From assembly GCF_029168945.1 (NCBI RefSeq), contig NC_083602.1, positions 8,739,850 to 8,803,849 on the forward strand: a stretch of 64,000 nt of DNA, read 5' to 3'. Shown here one piece after another: positions 12,491 through 24,158 of the stretch. Made by a program: the position numbers and the translations under genes. Source of the DNA: Cannabis sativa (lineage: Eukaryota; Streptophyta; Magnoliopsida; Rosales; Cannabaceae). How positions within the stretch are numbered: position 1 is the stretch's first letter; every line of letters starts with the position of its first letter. The notes beneath the pieces were generated by a model that worked only from the letters and a program-made list of their open reading frames with translations, was not told the DNA's origin and did no database searches.

Positions 12491-12830
12491 CACTACTACA
12501 AAAATGACTTTTTGGTTTAGTTGTAAAATGACACAAAAATTTTTGTGTCGATTCTGTAAACCGACGTAATAACAATAGACACAAATAGTGAAGTTATTTG
12601 CTTTATTTCTAAACCGACGCACACTTTTTTTTTCTTCTGTTGAGAACTAAAGCAAAATGTACAAAATATTAGCGTCAGTTTTGGAATGAAGCAAAAAACT
12701 TAGCTTCAAATTATAACTGAAGCTAATTAGATTATTGCGTCGGTTAGAACTTGACACATAATTTTACAATTTTTTTTTTACTTTTTGTGTCGGCTATAAA
12801 GTGACGTATTGTTGTAGGTAGGGAAAAATT
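12491..12830. repeat. CACTA left subterminal repeat region
   Basis: The region contains alternating direct and inverted short motifs: TTTTTGTGTCG, AAACCGACG, GCGTCGGTT, GAAGCAAA and AACTGAAGC. In CACTA elements such arrays bind the accessory DNA-binding protein. The same motif set recurs at the other end (32270-32558). Confidence 0.7.
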
Positions 12831-13159
12831 CCAAATTTCTTTGCAATTTTCCCCACCTGCATTTTAGATATTAAAATTGGCTTTCATAATAATATTTATA
12901 AGTTATAAAAAAATAACATTTATATGACTAACAATAACATTTATAATATAATAATAATAATAATAAGATTTTTCATCTAATATAATCAAAAGTAACGATC
13001 ATAAAAATTGTATCTTACATGTCATAATAAAAAATTTATATAACTATGAAGTATATCAATAAAACTAAGTATCACCAAAAGTAACAATCATATAGCTAAA
13101 AATTTTATATCCTACATGTATCATAACAAAATGTTAAAACTCGCATACTCATTCTTTTA

Positions 13160-13700
13160 ATGTATAAGATTTCACAAAACTTCCTCATTCATCCTGTATT
13201 TCATTTATCTTCTAATTGATGTAAGGCTTGTCATCTTTGAACTGTACAGCCAGAGATAGATAATATTAAATGTATTTAAAATAAAAAGTAATTATCAAAT
13301 AAAAATCATATATGTTTAATTACCTCATTCTTCAAAAAAGTTGCTCGATTGTGCTGAGTCGTGAAGCTTTTAATAATCTTCATGCAGTAATATCCACACT
13401 GAACATCGTCTGGTTCTCCTCGACACTTGTATTGCCTGATCTTTACCTCAACCCTGTTTCGTATATTTTTTGAATCTTTTAGGTTTCCAAAGCACTACAC
13501 CAAAGAGAAGTTACTTAGAGACCAAATTAGTAACAAAAATTAAATTAATGAAAAAAAAATGATACAACTTTTGTTGTGACACATTTTTTTAATTTCATTC
13601 TGAATTGGCATATTCTTTGGGTCAAGAAATGCCACTGACTGAGTAGCAGCCTGAATGATTATCATCGTCCAATATTCACTACACATAATTAAAACGTTTA
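13160..13700 (-). pseudogene. Ulp1-like cysteine protease exons (C48 family) of the CACTA element
   Basis: Three minus-strand exon-like blocks are visible. About 13570-13690 encodes EYWTMIII then VAFLDPKNMP, which fits the HW and D motifs of Ulp1 proteases but has Y where the catalytic His is expected. About 13335-13505 encodes CRGEPDDVQCGYYCMKII, the active-site Cys block. About 13160-13250 encodes KDDKPYIN and EIQDE, the usual C-terminus, with stops. Exon edges are bordered by AG and GT. Ulp1 family members cleave SUMO-like modifiers in hosts; transposon-borne copies are common in plant CACTA and Mutator-like elements, but their role is unclear. The gene is broken here by the Sirevirus insertion at 13721. 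Confidence 0.65.
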
Positions 13701-13720
13701 GTCAACTCCATAATTGATAT

Positions 13721-14466
13721 TGAAAGTGCAACTTATAGATTTTAATGATTCAAATTACCAAGTTGTCTATCTTTAGATTGATTGATTTCAAGATATGAAT
13801 TACGAACATGAATTAAAAGTTAAGCTGTAAATCACACACCAATTTACATGTTTCATCTGCACTGAGAACACATCTCAGCCGACTAGTGCTTGGGTTCCCC
13901 GAACCAGGGTAAGTTCATCCACTAATTCTCAAAGGTTCATATTACAATTTCCAATTCTCTCTAAAGGAATCAAATACAACCTTAACAACAATTAGTAATG
14001 AATTACAACGACAATCAAGAACACTGATTGTTCACGCACAATCCCTTGTGCAGCAACTGAGCTCTTCTTCAACAAGTCTTCAATCTGAAATCCCTTCAGA
14101 TCTGTTGATGAAGATGGCACTGAACTCCCTTCAGTTTGAACTCAGCGATTCCAGATTCAGATCATTCCGCCATTGATGAACATCCTCAAGCTCCAAGATC
14201 TGACCTGTAATCACAACAACAAGAAACAAGATACGACTCTCTCTACACACACAACCGAAATAACTGTCTGAACGATTTTATGGATGACCACTTTACTAAC
14301 AGAAACTGACTATTTATATATCCACAAAATAAGTCCAGCTGGCACTAACTAAAACTTAAATGAGATTCACGTAAACAAACGATAGTGCAGATATAACAGA
14401 CTAAAAATCCAGATACGACTAGACATTGAACAGAACAAACACTGTCACAAAATAATAACACTAACA
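13721..14466 (-). repeat. 3' LTR of the Sirevirus-type element
   Basis: On the + strand it reads TGAAAGTGCAACTTATAG to ATAACACTAACA. It matches 22478-23224 along its length. The polypurine tract lies immediately next to it at 14467-14480 (minus-strand CAAGGGAGAGAA). Confidence 0.92.
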
Positions 14467-14481
14467 TTCTCTCCCTTGACA
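14467..14481 (-). other. Polypurine tract of the Sirevirus-type element
   Basis: The minus strand reads TCAAGGGAGAGAA directly before the 3' LTR. This is the expected primer site for plus-strand DNA synthesis. Confidence 0.75.
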
Positions 14482-14614
14482 AGTTATGTTCAATGACTAA
14501 CAAACAAAACTAAAGACCACAAAAAAAATAGAGTTAATAATCCAGATATAAATGTCTTTAGGAATATAAACAAAGTCACTATAAAAGCGAAACGAATTAC
14601 ACATATCTCCCCCT

Positions 14615-16388
14615 TCATTGAATATGATCTGTGGGTTCCTGTGCTGTGCCAGACTCGCCCTGGGAAGGTGGTCCAGTCGACACAAAGGGTATTGCAGAGT
14701 CAGCTGGAGGATCTAGATCAAGTTGTGCGGAACTGGTGACAGTATCAAAGGCTGAAGGCTCCCCCTGCATATGTGCATTATTTCCAGACGTGTCTGATGA
14801 TGCACCAAACGAATCACGACGAAACTAAGGCAGAGAGATGTCAGGCAGAGAATCCCCAGGAAAATGGTGCAAAAGAGTGGACTTGATAGAGCGAACCATT
14901 TGATACATGGAGTCTTAAAGGCAAGCTGACGCTTTTGATCCTTCTTATAGCGTTTGGCAAAAGATTGAAACTCAGAAAACATTTGTACCTGCCAGCTGGA
15001 ATCCGAAAGCTCTTTGAACATAGGAGACTTGCCTTTACTCACTTTGGTTCCGGAGGGAGTGGTTGAAGAAGGCTTCCTATTGACCATCGAGAGAAAGCTC
15101 TTACTGAGAACCGGATTCTGAACTTGATAATCATGTGTTGTGAGAGGAGGGTGAGCATCCATAAGAACTCGTTTAACTAAACTTGGAAATGGTAGCTTGT
15201 TACGAGTGCCTGTAGTTTCTGAGGCTTCCAGTACCCGTTCAAAAATGAGTGAGGGCAGATCAATGGACACATTAGTGCCTACAGCATACAAGAACTTGCC
15301 AATCTCAAGTGTAACAGCAGACAAATGAGAATTAGGAAACAAATTGTACAAGGCTACCCGATGAAGAACCCTATAGAATGGAGTCAGATGAGTGACTAGA
15401 ATTTCCTGTTTGTCCTAAATATAGTCATCCCTGCCAGTTAGCACTCGACCCATCAAAGATTGATCTGGATTGAAGTGTTTCCCATATGTTGGTTTTCTGA
15501 TGGACTCAACTTGCAATAAGGACGCAATAGTGGATGGACCAAAAGGAACTCTGTGACCCCTAACAAAGGCACTCACACACCCTGGATGACCCTCAGCAAT
15601 AACAGTTCTATCAAGATTGGCATAGAATTCTCGAACTAATATGGGATGAGGAGCAGACAAGTTAGTGACCGTGTTGACCCATTTCCTAAGTTTTAAAAAC
15701 TCATGCAGTTCAGGAAAATCATCTAATATTACCACTTGTTCGAACCAAAGCTCACAACTGCCAAACCACCGTTGATAGACAGAGGCTTTAGAGGCATCAA
15801 CAAAACATTGTACTGTTGCTAGGTCGACAGTTGATATAGGTGCTTTGGGAAGTTTGGACTTTTTAGAACCTCTAGACGACCGTTTGGGAGATGACTCTGT
15901 AGAGGCAACTGGAGCGGGTTTTTTCTTGGATTTCTTTTCAGGTGGATGATACGTGGTGTCAGATGAGGATTTTCGTTTGGGTTGAACACGTTCACTGGTT
16001 GGGGTAGGAATAGAGACCTTAGATGGAGGACGAGGAGGGCTTACAGGTTTCGAGGGAGACTGGTGACTCGACGAAGAACGAGTCACTCGTTTCGACACAG
16101 GTGGGGAAGGAGATGACAGTGAAGGTCGAACCTTTTTAGAGATAGGAGGAGCCTTACCTAGAAACGTACGAGGTTTCTGACTGACCTGAGGTGAGGGGGG
16201 AGACGGGGTCGACTCTGAACTTGGGAATGTGCAGAACCACCAACCTTCGGCTGGTAGAGGACAATGTCACGACAGGGATTAGGCATTGTAGACTCGACTG
16301 TAGGAGCCACTGTAGGATCATCAGTCGATGCCACAGATGGAACAACCATAGCAACAGGGGTTACTGCAATGGGTGTGATATTCTCCAT
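14615..16388 (-). pseudogene. Envelope-like ORF of the Sirevirus-type element
   Basis: This ORF lies after pol, separated from it by about 900 bp. A likely start is at 16388 (MENITPIAVTP). A frameshift near 16160 leads into the main open frame (16098-15415), which begins with a serine-, proline- and lysine-rich stretch including PEKKSKKKPAP and KRSSRGSKKSK, then a globular part with YQRWFGS and FVRGHRVPFGPS. A single TAG at 15415-15417 interrupts the same frame, which reopens to about 14920. A second frameshift then leads to a P/S-rich tail ending TDHIQ at 14615. Envelope-like ORFs at this position define many Sireviruses; the function is unproven. Similarity to animal viral envelope proteins is not visible. 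Confidence 0.75.
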
Positions 16389-17307
16389 GATAGAGAGGAA
16401 AAAAAAAATTGAATGATGCAGAGCTTAGGGTTTCTGAGAGGAAAGTGAAGAAGCGAGACTGATCACTTTCCGTAGGCCTTAAGTATAGGCACCCTGACAC
16501 AACTGACCAGGCAAAAAAAATGATGATGATTTTTTTAAAATTTGATTTTTGCCAAGAAAAACGTACGCGCCCAAATTGAATATTTGCTACCACATCATAC
16601 GGCACACTAAACGAAACAAACCAACGTCATCAGGCAATGAGTGTATCAAAGAAACCAGAAATGTGACAAATATACCAACAATATTTGCATTTAGCCCACA
16701 CTTAGACAAAACAGAAAAAAATAAAAAAACTTAGAGATACTCAAATTTTAAGAAAAAAATGGTATCAACTGATCAATGAATAGTGTTTCTGAGTACACAC
16801 GTAATGCACACCTTGAGCAACAGATCATTCCCCTTCCCCAGCGACAATGAAACTCATGAGAGCACTAAACCTTGAATCTCCATTTGTGTGTGAACAGTGA
16901 TCTCATGTGATCCAAGAAGAGTGAAAATCAGCTGGATGACTCTCTCAACTAAGCAACAACTGATAATTGAAAAATGACGATTTTTGTATTGTTTTTTTTT
17001 ATACGAAGCCTTTTTTTTTATATCACTCTGGCTTTTGCTTTAGTACCCAGACATGGCTTTCACTCTCTTCCAGAGATGTAGCCGTCCTCTTTGAGTACCA
17101 AGAACTAATAGAGAAGGAGCATACTACTTATTAGAACAAGGTGTACGAGAACTCTTCCCATTGCATCTGGAAGAGGTAGCCTTTTTGACTGGGGAAGATT
17201 CAAGTGTAGTATCAATCAAAGTAGCATATAGTAGATGGGGAAGGACAGAAGAACCCATTGCTAAAGAACTGTGACATACACGCATACTCATAGGCAAAAT
17301 TGATTGA
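16389..17307 (-). other. Spacer between RNase H and envelope-like ORF
   Basis: The stretch is non-coding and contains short T-runs and A-runs. Nothing else is recognisable; it probably includes the leader of the envelope-like ORF. Confidence 0.45.
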
Positions 17308-20300
17308 TCAGATGACACTAAGAACAGTATAGATTGTACAGAGACCAATACATGTTCTTAAATGAGTAAAAGTTTGAGTATCTAAAGCTTTAGTGAACAG
17401 ATCTGCTAATTGATTCGTTGTGGGCACATGAGATATTGACAACATATTTGACTCAACTAGTTCTCGAATAAAGTGGTACCTGATGTCGATGTGTTTAGTC
17501 CGAGAGTGCTGCACAGGGTTTTTAGAGATGTTCATGGCGCTTGTACTGTCATAAAAGATGGTCAGTGTGTGTTGAGGATATCCATAATCAGTAAGCATTT
17601 TATTCAGCCATATCAATTGAGTGCAGCAGCTGCCAACTGCAATATATTTTGCTTCTGCAGTGGAAAGGGAGATGGACTGCTGTTTTTTGCTATACCACGA
17701 GACTAAGTTATTCCCAATGTAAAAGCAACCCCCTGAAGTGCTTTTCCTACCATCTATACACCCTGCCCAATCAGAGTCACTATATCCTACCAAAGACCAT
17801 AGTTAACTGTCCCAGCTAGATATTTGAAAATTCTTTTGACTGCAGAGAAATGAGATTGTTTAGGATTAGCTTGATACCTGGCACATAAACCTACACTAAA
17901 GGATATATCAGGACGACTCACTGTGAGATACAGTAAGCCACCTATCATACTTCTGTATAGAGTGGGGTCTACAGGGTCACCAGACTCATCTCGTGACAAT
18001 TTGGATGTGGTGCCTATTGGTGTGTGTGCATGCTTGACCTGAGAGAATCCAAACTTATCTAACATAGACTTGACATATTTGGACTGTGAAATGAATGTGC
18101 CATGATCTAGTTATTTTATTTGGAGTCCTAGAAAGAAAGTAAGGTCACCTATTAAACTCATTTCAAATTCATTAGTCATTAAAGTGACAAATGTTTGGAC
18201 TTCACTATCACAAGTTGAGCCAAAAATGATGTCATCAACATATATTTGGGCAACAAAAATTCCCTTGTCAATATGTTTAATGAATAGAGTGCTATCTGCA
18301 TTACCTCGAGTGAAGCCATGAGAGATGAGAAATGAGGTGAGTCTATCATACCACGCACATGGGGCTTTTTTCAGTACATATAAGGCTTTTTTGAGCTTGT
18401 ACACATGGTGTGGATGATGTGGATCTTCAAACCCCTGTGGTTGTTTGACATAGACTTCCTCTTGAATTACCCTATTGAGAAACGCACTCTTGACGTCCAT
18501 TTGGAAGAGTTTAATCTTCAGAAAGCATGCAATGATAAGAAGTAGGCATATGGATTCTAATCGAGCCACGGGTGCAAACGTTTCATCAAAGTCGATGACT
18601 TCGACCTGACTATATCCTTGAGCCAGAAGTCGAGCTTTATTTTGAGTCACTGTCCCAAATTCATCAGACTTGTTTTTAGACAGCCATTTTGTCCCTATAA
18701 CATTCGCACCATCTGGTCGAGGGACCATTATCCATACACCAAGTCTCTTAAAATTTCCCATTTCATCCTGCATGGCAGCCAACCAGAACTCATCTAAAAA
18801 AGCATCTCGTACACTTTTGGGCTCAATCTGTGACAGATAGCAGGCAAAGGCTAACAAATTCTGCAGTTTACGTCTAGTGACCATGGTATCATTCGGATTT
18901 CCTATGACAGTGGCCTGAGGATGAGCTTTCTCAACCCAGAATGGGGGTCCGTTTTTATGTACTTTGGCTTGTTGGGGTTGTTTGTTCAGGGCACTATCAA
19001 CTTCATTTCCTCTTCCTGGATCACTGGCACTTGCTTGATTGTCACCTGATACGCCTGGTGCTGTATTTAGAGACTCTGTAGGTGTGTCAGGGTACACTTG
19101 AGGCTGTCTAGTGAGGACTGGTCTAGAGCCTGAGAGAACAGGAGAATCATCTTCGATCCACACTTCTTCATGTCCTTCTAAATCATCAAATTTGACATTC
19201 ATTGATTCGACTACAGAGAGAGTCCTTTTGTTGAATACTCTGTAAGCCCGACTGTTGGTGGAGTACCCCAGAAATGTTCCTTCATCACTCCTGGGATCAA
19301 ACTTGGCCAAGTGATCCCGATCGTTCAGGACATAACACGTACATCCGAAAAATGTGCATGTGGCTCACGTTAGGAGGTCTTCCTTTCCATAGCTCATAGG
19401 CAGTTTGAGAGGTACCAGTGCGAAGATGAACTCTATTGCACACGTAGCAGGCAGTATTGACAGCTTCAGCCCAAAATTGCTTTGAAATATCTTTGGCCTG
19501 CATCATGACCCGAGCCATTTCTTGTAGAGTTCTATTTTTTCGCTCAACAACTCCATTCTGCTAAGGAGTTTTGGGGGCTGAAAACTCATGATGAATTCCC
19601 ATGCCATTACAGAACTCTGAGAATATGGAATTTTCGAACTCTTTTCCATGGTCACTTCGCAGTCTAAAGACTGTTCCAACTTTGGAGTCTTTCTCAGTTT
19701 GCAATCTCAGTATCAAGGCAGAGAATGATCCAAATGTGTCAGACTTGTCTCTAAGAAATTCAACCCAGGTAAACCGAGAGTAGTCATCCACCAAGACCAT
19801 TACATATCTTTTCCCACTGATACTTTCATTCTGCATTGGCCCCATTAAGTCAACATGCATTAGTTCCAACACACGAGAGGTGAGAAGTCTATTAATTGTG
19901 GGATGAGATGCCTTATGCTGTTTTCCAAGCTAACATGGACCACATACTCTCTCCTTAGAAACTTTCATGTCAGGAATTCCCCTTACAGCTTGAAGCTTCA
20001 CCAATCTTTGGAGATCTCTGTAGTTCAAATGTCCCAGCCTGTAGTGCCATAAGTCAGGTTTGTCCAAGAAGGTCCTGTTGCACACTATGGTATTGCATAC
20101 AGCATAGCACTGGTCTACAGTTTTGTTTCCTGTTAAGACAACACACCCATCAGATGAAACTAAACATTGAGTTTTAGTGAAACTTACAGAGAGATTGTCG
20201 TCACACAATTGGCCGATGCTGATGAGATTTTCTTTGAGTCCTCTCACATATAGGACATTAGTCAGTTGAGCTGCTCCATTCACATTCACATCACCTCTCC

Positions 20301-20475
20301 CAGCAATCTGCCCTTTGTTACCATCCCAAAAAGTGACAGATCCCCCTTTTTCATCTTTGAAGTTAACTAGCAATTTCTTATTTCCAGTCATGTGACGCGA
20401 ACATCCACTGTCGAAGTACCACTGACCTTCAACAAAGGCAGACAGGCATAGCTTCGCAACCAAACCAACATCAGG
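17308..20475 (-). pseudogene. Sirevirus-type pol: protease, integrase, RT, RNase H
   Basis: Read on the minus strand: protease with WYFDSGCSRHMTG near 20430; the integrase zinc-binding motif HYRLGHLNYRDL then CGPC near 20060-19930; the integrase core with HVDLMGP, RSDHGKEF and QNGVVERKNRT between about 19860 and 19530; RT with TKWLSKNK and YVDDIIFGST (18111-19310); RNase H with DSDWAGCIDGRKSTSGG and SLSTAEAKY (17308-17793). Stops split it, for example at 19930 (after CGPC), 19561, 18111 and 17793. The order integrase-RT-RNase H is diagnostic of Ty1/copia, and the YVDDIIFGST box is typical of the Sirevirus clade. It is inactive as it stands. Confidence 0.88.
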
Positions 20476-20580
20476 ATTTTGTTTGGACTTTATTTTCCAT
20501 TCTCGACGAGGTTTGCGTCCATGTGACTAATCTGGTGGAGGGAAACTATTTGGTCGATTGATCATGGCTTTCAAGTAGTT

Positions 20581-22296
20581 CTACAATTTGTAACACTTAG
20601 GACGAATGTGACCTCTCCTATTACAGAAATGACATGTAGGAATGAAATTGTCATTCTGTAGAAGGTTGTCAGCATCAGTCCTCCTTCCTTCAAACTTGAG
20701 TTTGATGGGTCCAGTTGGAACCTGTCTCCTCTCAGATGAGTCAGATTCGTTAATGGTGATTGAGGTGTCAGGTAACCCATCTTCATTCTTTGATGAATTG
20801 ACATTGGAGGGTAAAGAATGCTCAACGGACAGGTCTTTCCCTTGTTTATATAGCATCTTATATCCTAAGGAAGTTCGATCACCATAGGGCTTCTGAAGCT
20901 GTAGGGTTTGATTGATAGCAGCAGTGCCTGGGGGAATGAACTGTAAAGCTTGCTTGGTTCGAATTAGATCAGCTATGAGTTTATAGATCTCATTCTCCTT
21001 TTCATCAAGAAGTCGGTTGAGATTTTTGACAGTGTCTTCTAACTTTCCTTTTTCAGTCTCCACTTGCTCTAGAGAGTTCTTTAGGGCACGGATCTGTTTA
21101 GTCATGTACTCCCATTGTGCAAACATTTCTTCATAAGCATGTTGACGACCTGTGTTGTCTGCTTCTGATGAGGTGGAGACTGCATCATCTTCAGACTCAA
21201 CTGGATTACAGCTTTCGGCCATGAATGCCAGTACCTGCTTTTCCTCATCTGATCCTTCACTGGCTGTGGAGTTCTTTTCCTCATCACTATCACTCCAAGT
21301 TGCTGCAAGGGCCTTTTTCTTTTTTAGTGTGTTGGCGCACTCAGCCTGAATGTGACCATATCCATCACATTCTCTGCACTTAATTCCTCAGCCCTTTTGA
21401 TCAGTAGAGGCTTGTCCTGGTTTGAAATTTACTCCTTTGTTTCTCTTGAGAAGATTTTCTTTGTCAGCTAGTGAATTTTTCCTGTAGTTCTTTTTCAAGA
21501 ATTTTGCATAGTTTCTTGTTAACAAGGCAACCGTTTCATCTGTAATGCCATTCAAATCTGCCAGAACAAGTTTCTTGTTTTCTTGGTGAATAAGTGCAAT
21601 GCCAGCATCTGACTTTTCTTTCACCACCTCCTTTTGTTTCTTGGTTTTCTTCCACCTAGACAGTGATAGCTCATAGTTTTGCAAAGACGCGATGAGTTCG
21701 TCAAGATCGAGCTCCTCAATGTTTCTCATTTCTTCGATTGAGGTAACTTTGGACATGAATCTTCTGGGGAGGACACAAAGCACCTTTCAAACTAGTTTCG
21801 AGTTAGAGTAAGTTTTCCCCAGAGCATACGATTCATTAGAGATGTCACACAGTTTTGCATGGAATTCAGCCACAGACTCATCCTCCTCCATGGTAAGATT
21901 TTCGAAAGCCTTTGCCAAGGCACGCAGCCTTGATTTCTTGACAGCATCAGTTCCCTCGTTCTTAATTTTTAGCTTCTCCCATGCTTCCTTAGCAATTTCA
22001 CATTTGGCTATAATCTTCAACTGGTTAGTGGAGACGACATTAAACAAGGCATGAAGAGCCTTTGAGTTAAAATTCGCTCTTTCCATTTCAACAGTGGTCC
22101 ATTGACTCATAGGTTTGGGTATAACGATTTTATTCTCCATCATCGTTGGTTTCCACCACCCTTCTTCTATGGACATCCAAACTCTTTCATCTACAGCTCT
22201 CAAGAAGGCACGCATCTTAGTTTTCCAGTATGGATATTTGGCTCCTTCCAGCATCGGAGGTCTCGAGGTGGAGCCTCCTTCTCTAAACATTTCCAT
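20581..22296 (-). pseudogene. Sirevirus-type gag with two zinc knuckles
   Basis: The likely start is MEMFREGGSTSRPP at 22296, ten codons into the open frame that begins at 22326. The N-terminal half is the copia capsid-like domain (YPYWKTKMRAFL, LHALFNVVS, AWEKLKIKNEG). Stops occur at 21787, 21388 and 20581. A first zinc knuckle, CRECDGYGHIQAEC, is near 21380-21340. A long coiled-coil region (residues such as LKNSLEQVETEKGKLEDTV) lies around 21100-20950. A second knuckle, CHFCNRRGHIRPKC, lies near 20630-20590. Two knuckles and a coiled coil are Sirevirus gag traits. Gag would package the element RNA. Confidence 0.85.
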
Positions 22297-22459
22297 CCTG
22301 CACACAGAAGTGGTAAACAGACACACAAATGTTCTGTAGTTCTTTGAGAGAGAACTTAGAGGAGGTTAGTTACGACAGAATCGATCGCTAAGGTTGACTC
22401 AAGAATCAACGATCAAGAATCATACAGGAGTAGGATCTAACACAAATTTTTATAAAATT

Positions 22460-22477
22460 TCAGGCTCTAATACCAAA
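22460..22477 (-). other. Primer-binding site (initiator Met tRNA)
   Basis: Directly inside the 5' LTR the minus strand reads TGGTATTAGAGCCTG, which matches the usual plant TGGTATCAGAGC site, complementary to the 3' end of tRNA-iMet, with one change. It fixes the element's orientation. Confidence 0.85.
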
Positions 22478-23224
22478 TGAAAGTGCAACTTGTAGATTTT
22501 AATGATTCAAATTACCAAGTTGTCTATGTTTAGATTGATTGATTTCAAGATATGAATTACGAACATGAATTAAAAGTTAAGTTGTAAATCACACACCAAT
22601 TGACAAGCTTCATCTGCACTGAGAACACATCTCAGCCGACTAGTGCTTGGGTTCCCTGAACCAGGGTAAGTTCATCCACTAATTCTCAAAGGTTCACATT
22701 ACAATTTCCAATTCTCTCTAAAGGAATCAAATACAACCTTAATAGCAATTAGTAATGAATTACCAACGACAATCAAGAACACTGATTGTTCACGCACAAT
22801 CCCTTGTGCAGCAACTGAGCTCTTCTTCAACAAGTCTTCAATCTGAAATCCCTTCAGATCTGTTGATGAAGATGACACTGAACTCCCTTCAGTTTGAACT
22901 CGGCAATTCCAGATTCAGATAATTCTGCCATTGATGAACATCCTCAAGCTCCAAGATCTGACCTGTAATCACAACAACAAGAAACAAGATACGACTCTCT
23001 CTACACACACAACCGAAATAACTGTCTGAACGATTTTATGGATGACCACTTTACTAACAGAAACCGACTATTTATATATCCACAAAATAAGTCCAGCTGG
23101 CACTAACTAAAAGTTAAATGAGATTCACGTAAACAAACGATAGTGCAGATATAACAGACTAAAAATCCAGATACGACTAGACATTGAACAGAACAAACAC
23201 TGTCACAAAATAATAACACTAACA
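22478..23224 (-). repeat. 5' LTR of the Sirevirus-type element
   Basis: It runs TGAAAGTGCAACTTGTAG to ATAACACTAACA on the + strand and carries promoter and RNA-start signals for the minus strand. Counting by eye, it differs from the 3' LTR at about 15-20 positions. Confidence 0.92.
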
Positions 23225-23623
23225 GATATATATTTACATATATTAAATTACAAATTTACTTACAGTGGATTTCAGGGACAAATCAACCATTGGGTAATGA
23301 ACAAACTTGTCCTTCCTAGAGGGTACCTCACCCAAATTTTTTATTTTTTCTCTGTGGTGACACCAAACCTTATAACTCCTATCTATACTGTTCTTAAATA
23401 AATGACCTTTTCTTAATTTTTAAGTTACACTTTGAGAAACTTTTATCTAAAGTGAAGCTTTTTATTATTTTTCCTAATAATTGTCTAAAGTGAAGCTTTT
23501 TATTCTTTTTTAAGTTACACTTTGAGAAACTTTTATCTAAAGTGAACCTTTTTCCTTCTAATTTACAGAGACATGCTTTGAGTTAACAATAGAAAAGATT
23601 TTAACTTGTGGAATGGAAAACTA
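23225..23623 (-). other. CACTA interior: exon-like block and direct repeat
   Basis: Near 23255-23335 the minus strand encodes PSRKDKFVHYPMVDLSLKSTV followed by a GTAAGT donor, so it may be the exon upstream of the Ulp1 blocks at 13160-13700. At 23416-23462 and 23506-23552 a 47-bp unit (TTAAGTTACACTTTGAGAAAC and on) repeats with a 90-bp period. A third partial copy (CTAAAGTGAAGCTTTTTATT) lies between them. Confidence 0.5.
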
Positions 23624-23634
23624 ACTAATATTTT

Positions 23635-24147
23635 TTTTGAACCAAAGAGGAACTTTTTATTCAAAACACAGCAAAACAATACAAAGGAGGCCAAGAACCT
23701 CCAAAACAGCCTACTGCAGCAAAGAAAAGCAGCAATAAATAACCTGTTGCAGCAAAAAAACAGCCCCACCAGCCCCACTTACCAACAGTACCTGAGCGTT
23801 AATCCCTTGTTCGTTCACATATATCCGACCGCAAAAGCAGATGGAATCTGAATTTCTAACTCAACCATGTACCTTGTTGGTTTTGAAAGTAGAAATCTCT
23901 GTACGAAAGCCTTTTAAGCTGTGTGCAACTGCGATAGATGAAGTGAAACAAACACAGTTAGTTAGCTCTTAATTCAAATTAAGAATGAAATTCAAAGCCC
24001 TGTTCCCAAAATAACTTAAACAAAGCTATACAAAACACAACAGAAAATTATATCCGCTACCTAGGTGTGTCACTATATAGAATTAATAACCATAAGATCA
24101 AACCCTTACAGCAAAAAAAAAAAAAGAAAAAAAACCCACAAGACCAG
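23635..24147 (-). mobile_element. Short LINE-like retroposon fragment with 11-bp TSD
   Basis: On the minus strand the element ends AATAAAAAGTTCCTCTTTGG and then a poly(A) tract (the T-run at 23631-23638), as in plant LINE-1 3' ends. The direct repeat ACTAATATTTT at 23624-23634 and 24148-24158 fits the variable-length TSD made by target-primed reverse transcription. At 513 bp it is strongly 5'-truncated and shows no RT. A SINE or other retroposed RNA is an alternative. Confidence 0.6.
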
Positions 24148-24158
24148 ACTAATATTTT

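Larger units (their letters stand above)
13721..23224 (-). mobile_element. Complete Ty1/copia Sirevirus-type retrotransposon (SIRE-like)
   Basis: Two LTRs of about 746 bp (13721-14466 and 22478-23224) are flanked by a perfect 5-bp TSD, GATAT, at 13716-13720 and 23225-23229. The minus-strand order is 5' LTR, PBS, gag with two zinc knuckles, protease, integrase, RT, RNase H, spacer, envelope-like ORF, polypurine tract, 3' LTR. That order with an extra ORF after pol is the Sirevirus plan. By eye the LTRs differ at roughly 15-20 sites, so it is a fairly recent insertion into the CACTA element. Several in-frame stops and frameshifts make every ORF defective. Confidence 0.92.

Noticed and set aside
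12951..12967. Short repeats (AAT)n here, (ATT)n at 62744-62763, (AG)n at 32097-32112, considered as CRISPR-like or satellite arrays.
   Set aside because: They are simple microsatellites; there are no spacers and the genome is a plant.
14713..14920. Apparent transmembrane helix (FCTIFLGILCLTSLCLSFVV) at the end of the envelope-like ORF.
   Set aside because: It appears in the frame that follows a frameshift. The alternative frame gives a compositionally consistent P/S-rich tail ending TDHIQ at 14615, so the hydrophobic stretch is probably an artefact.
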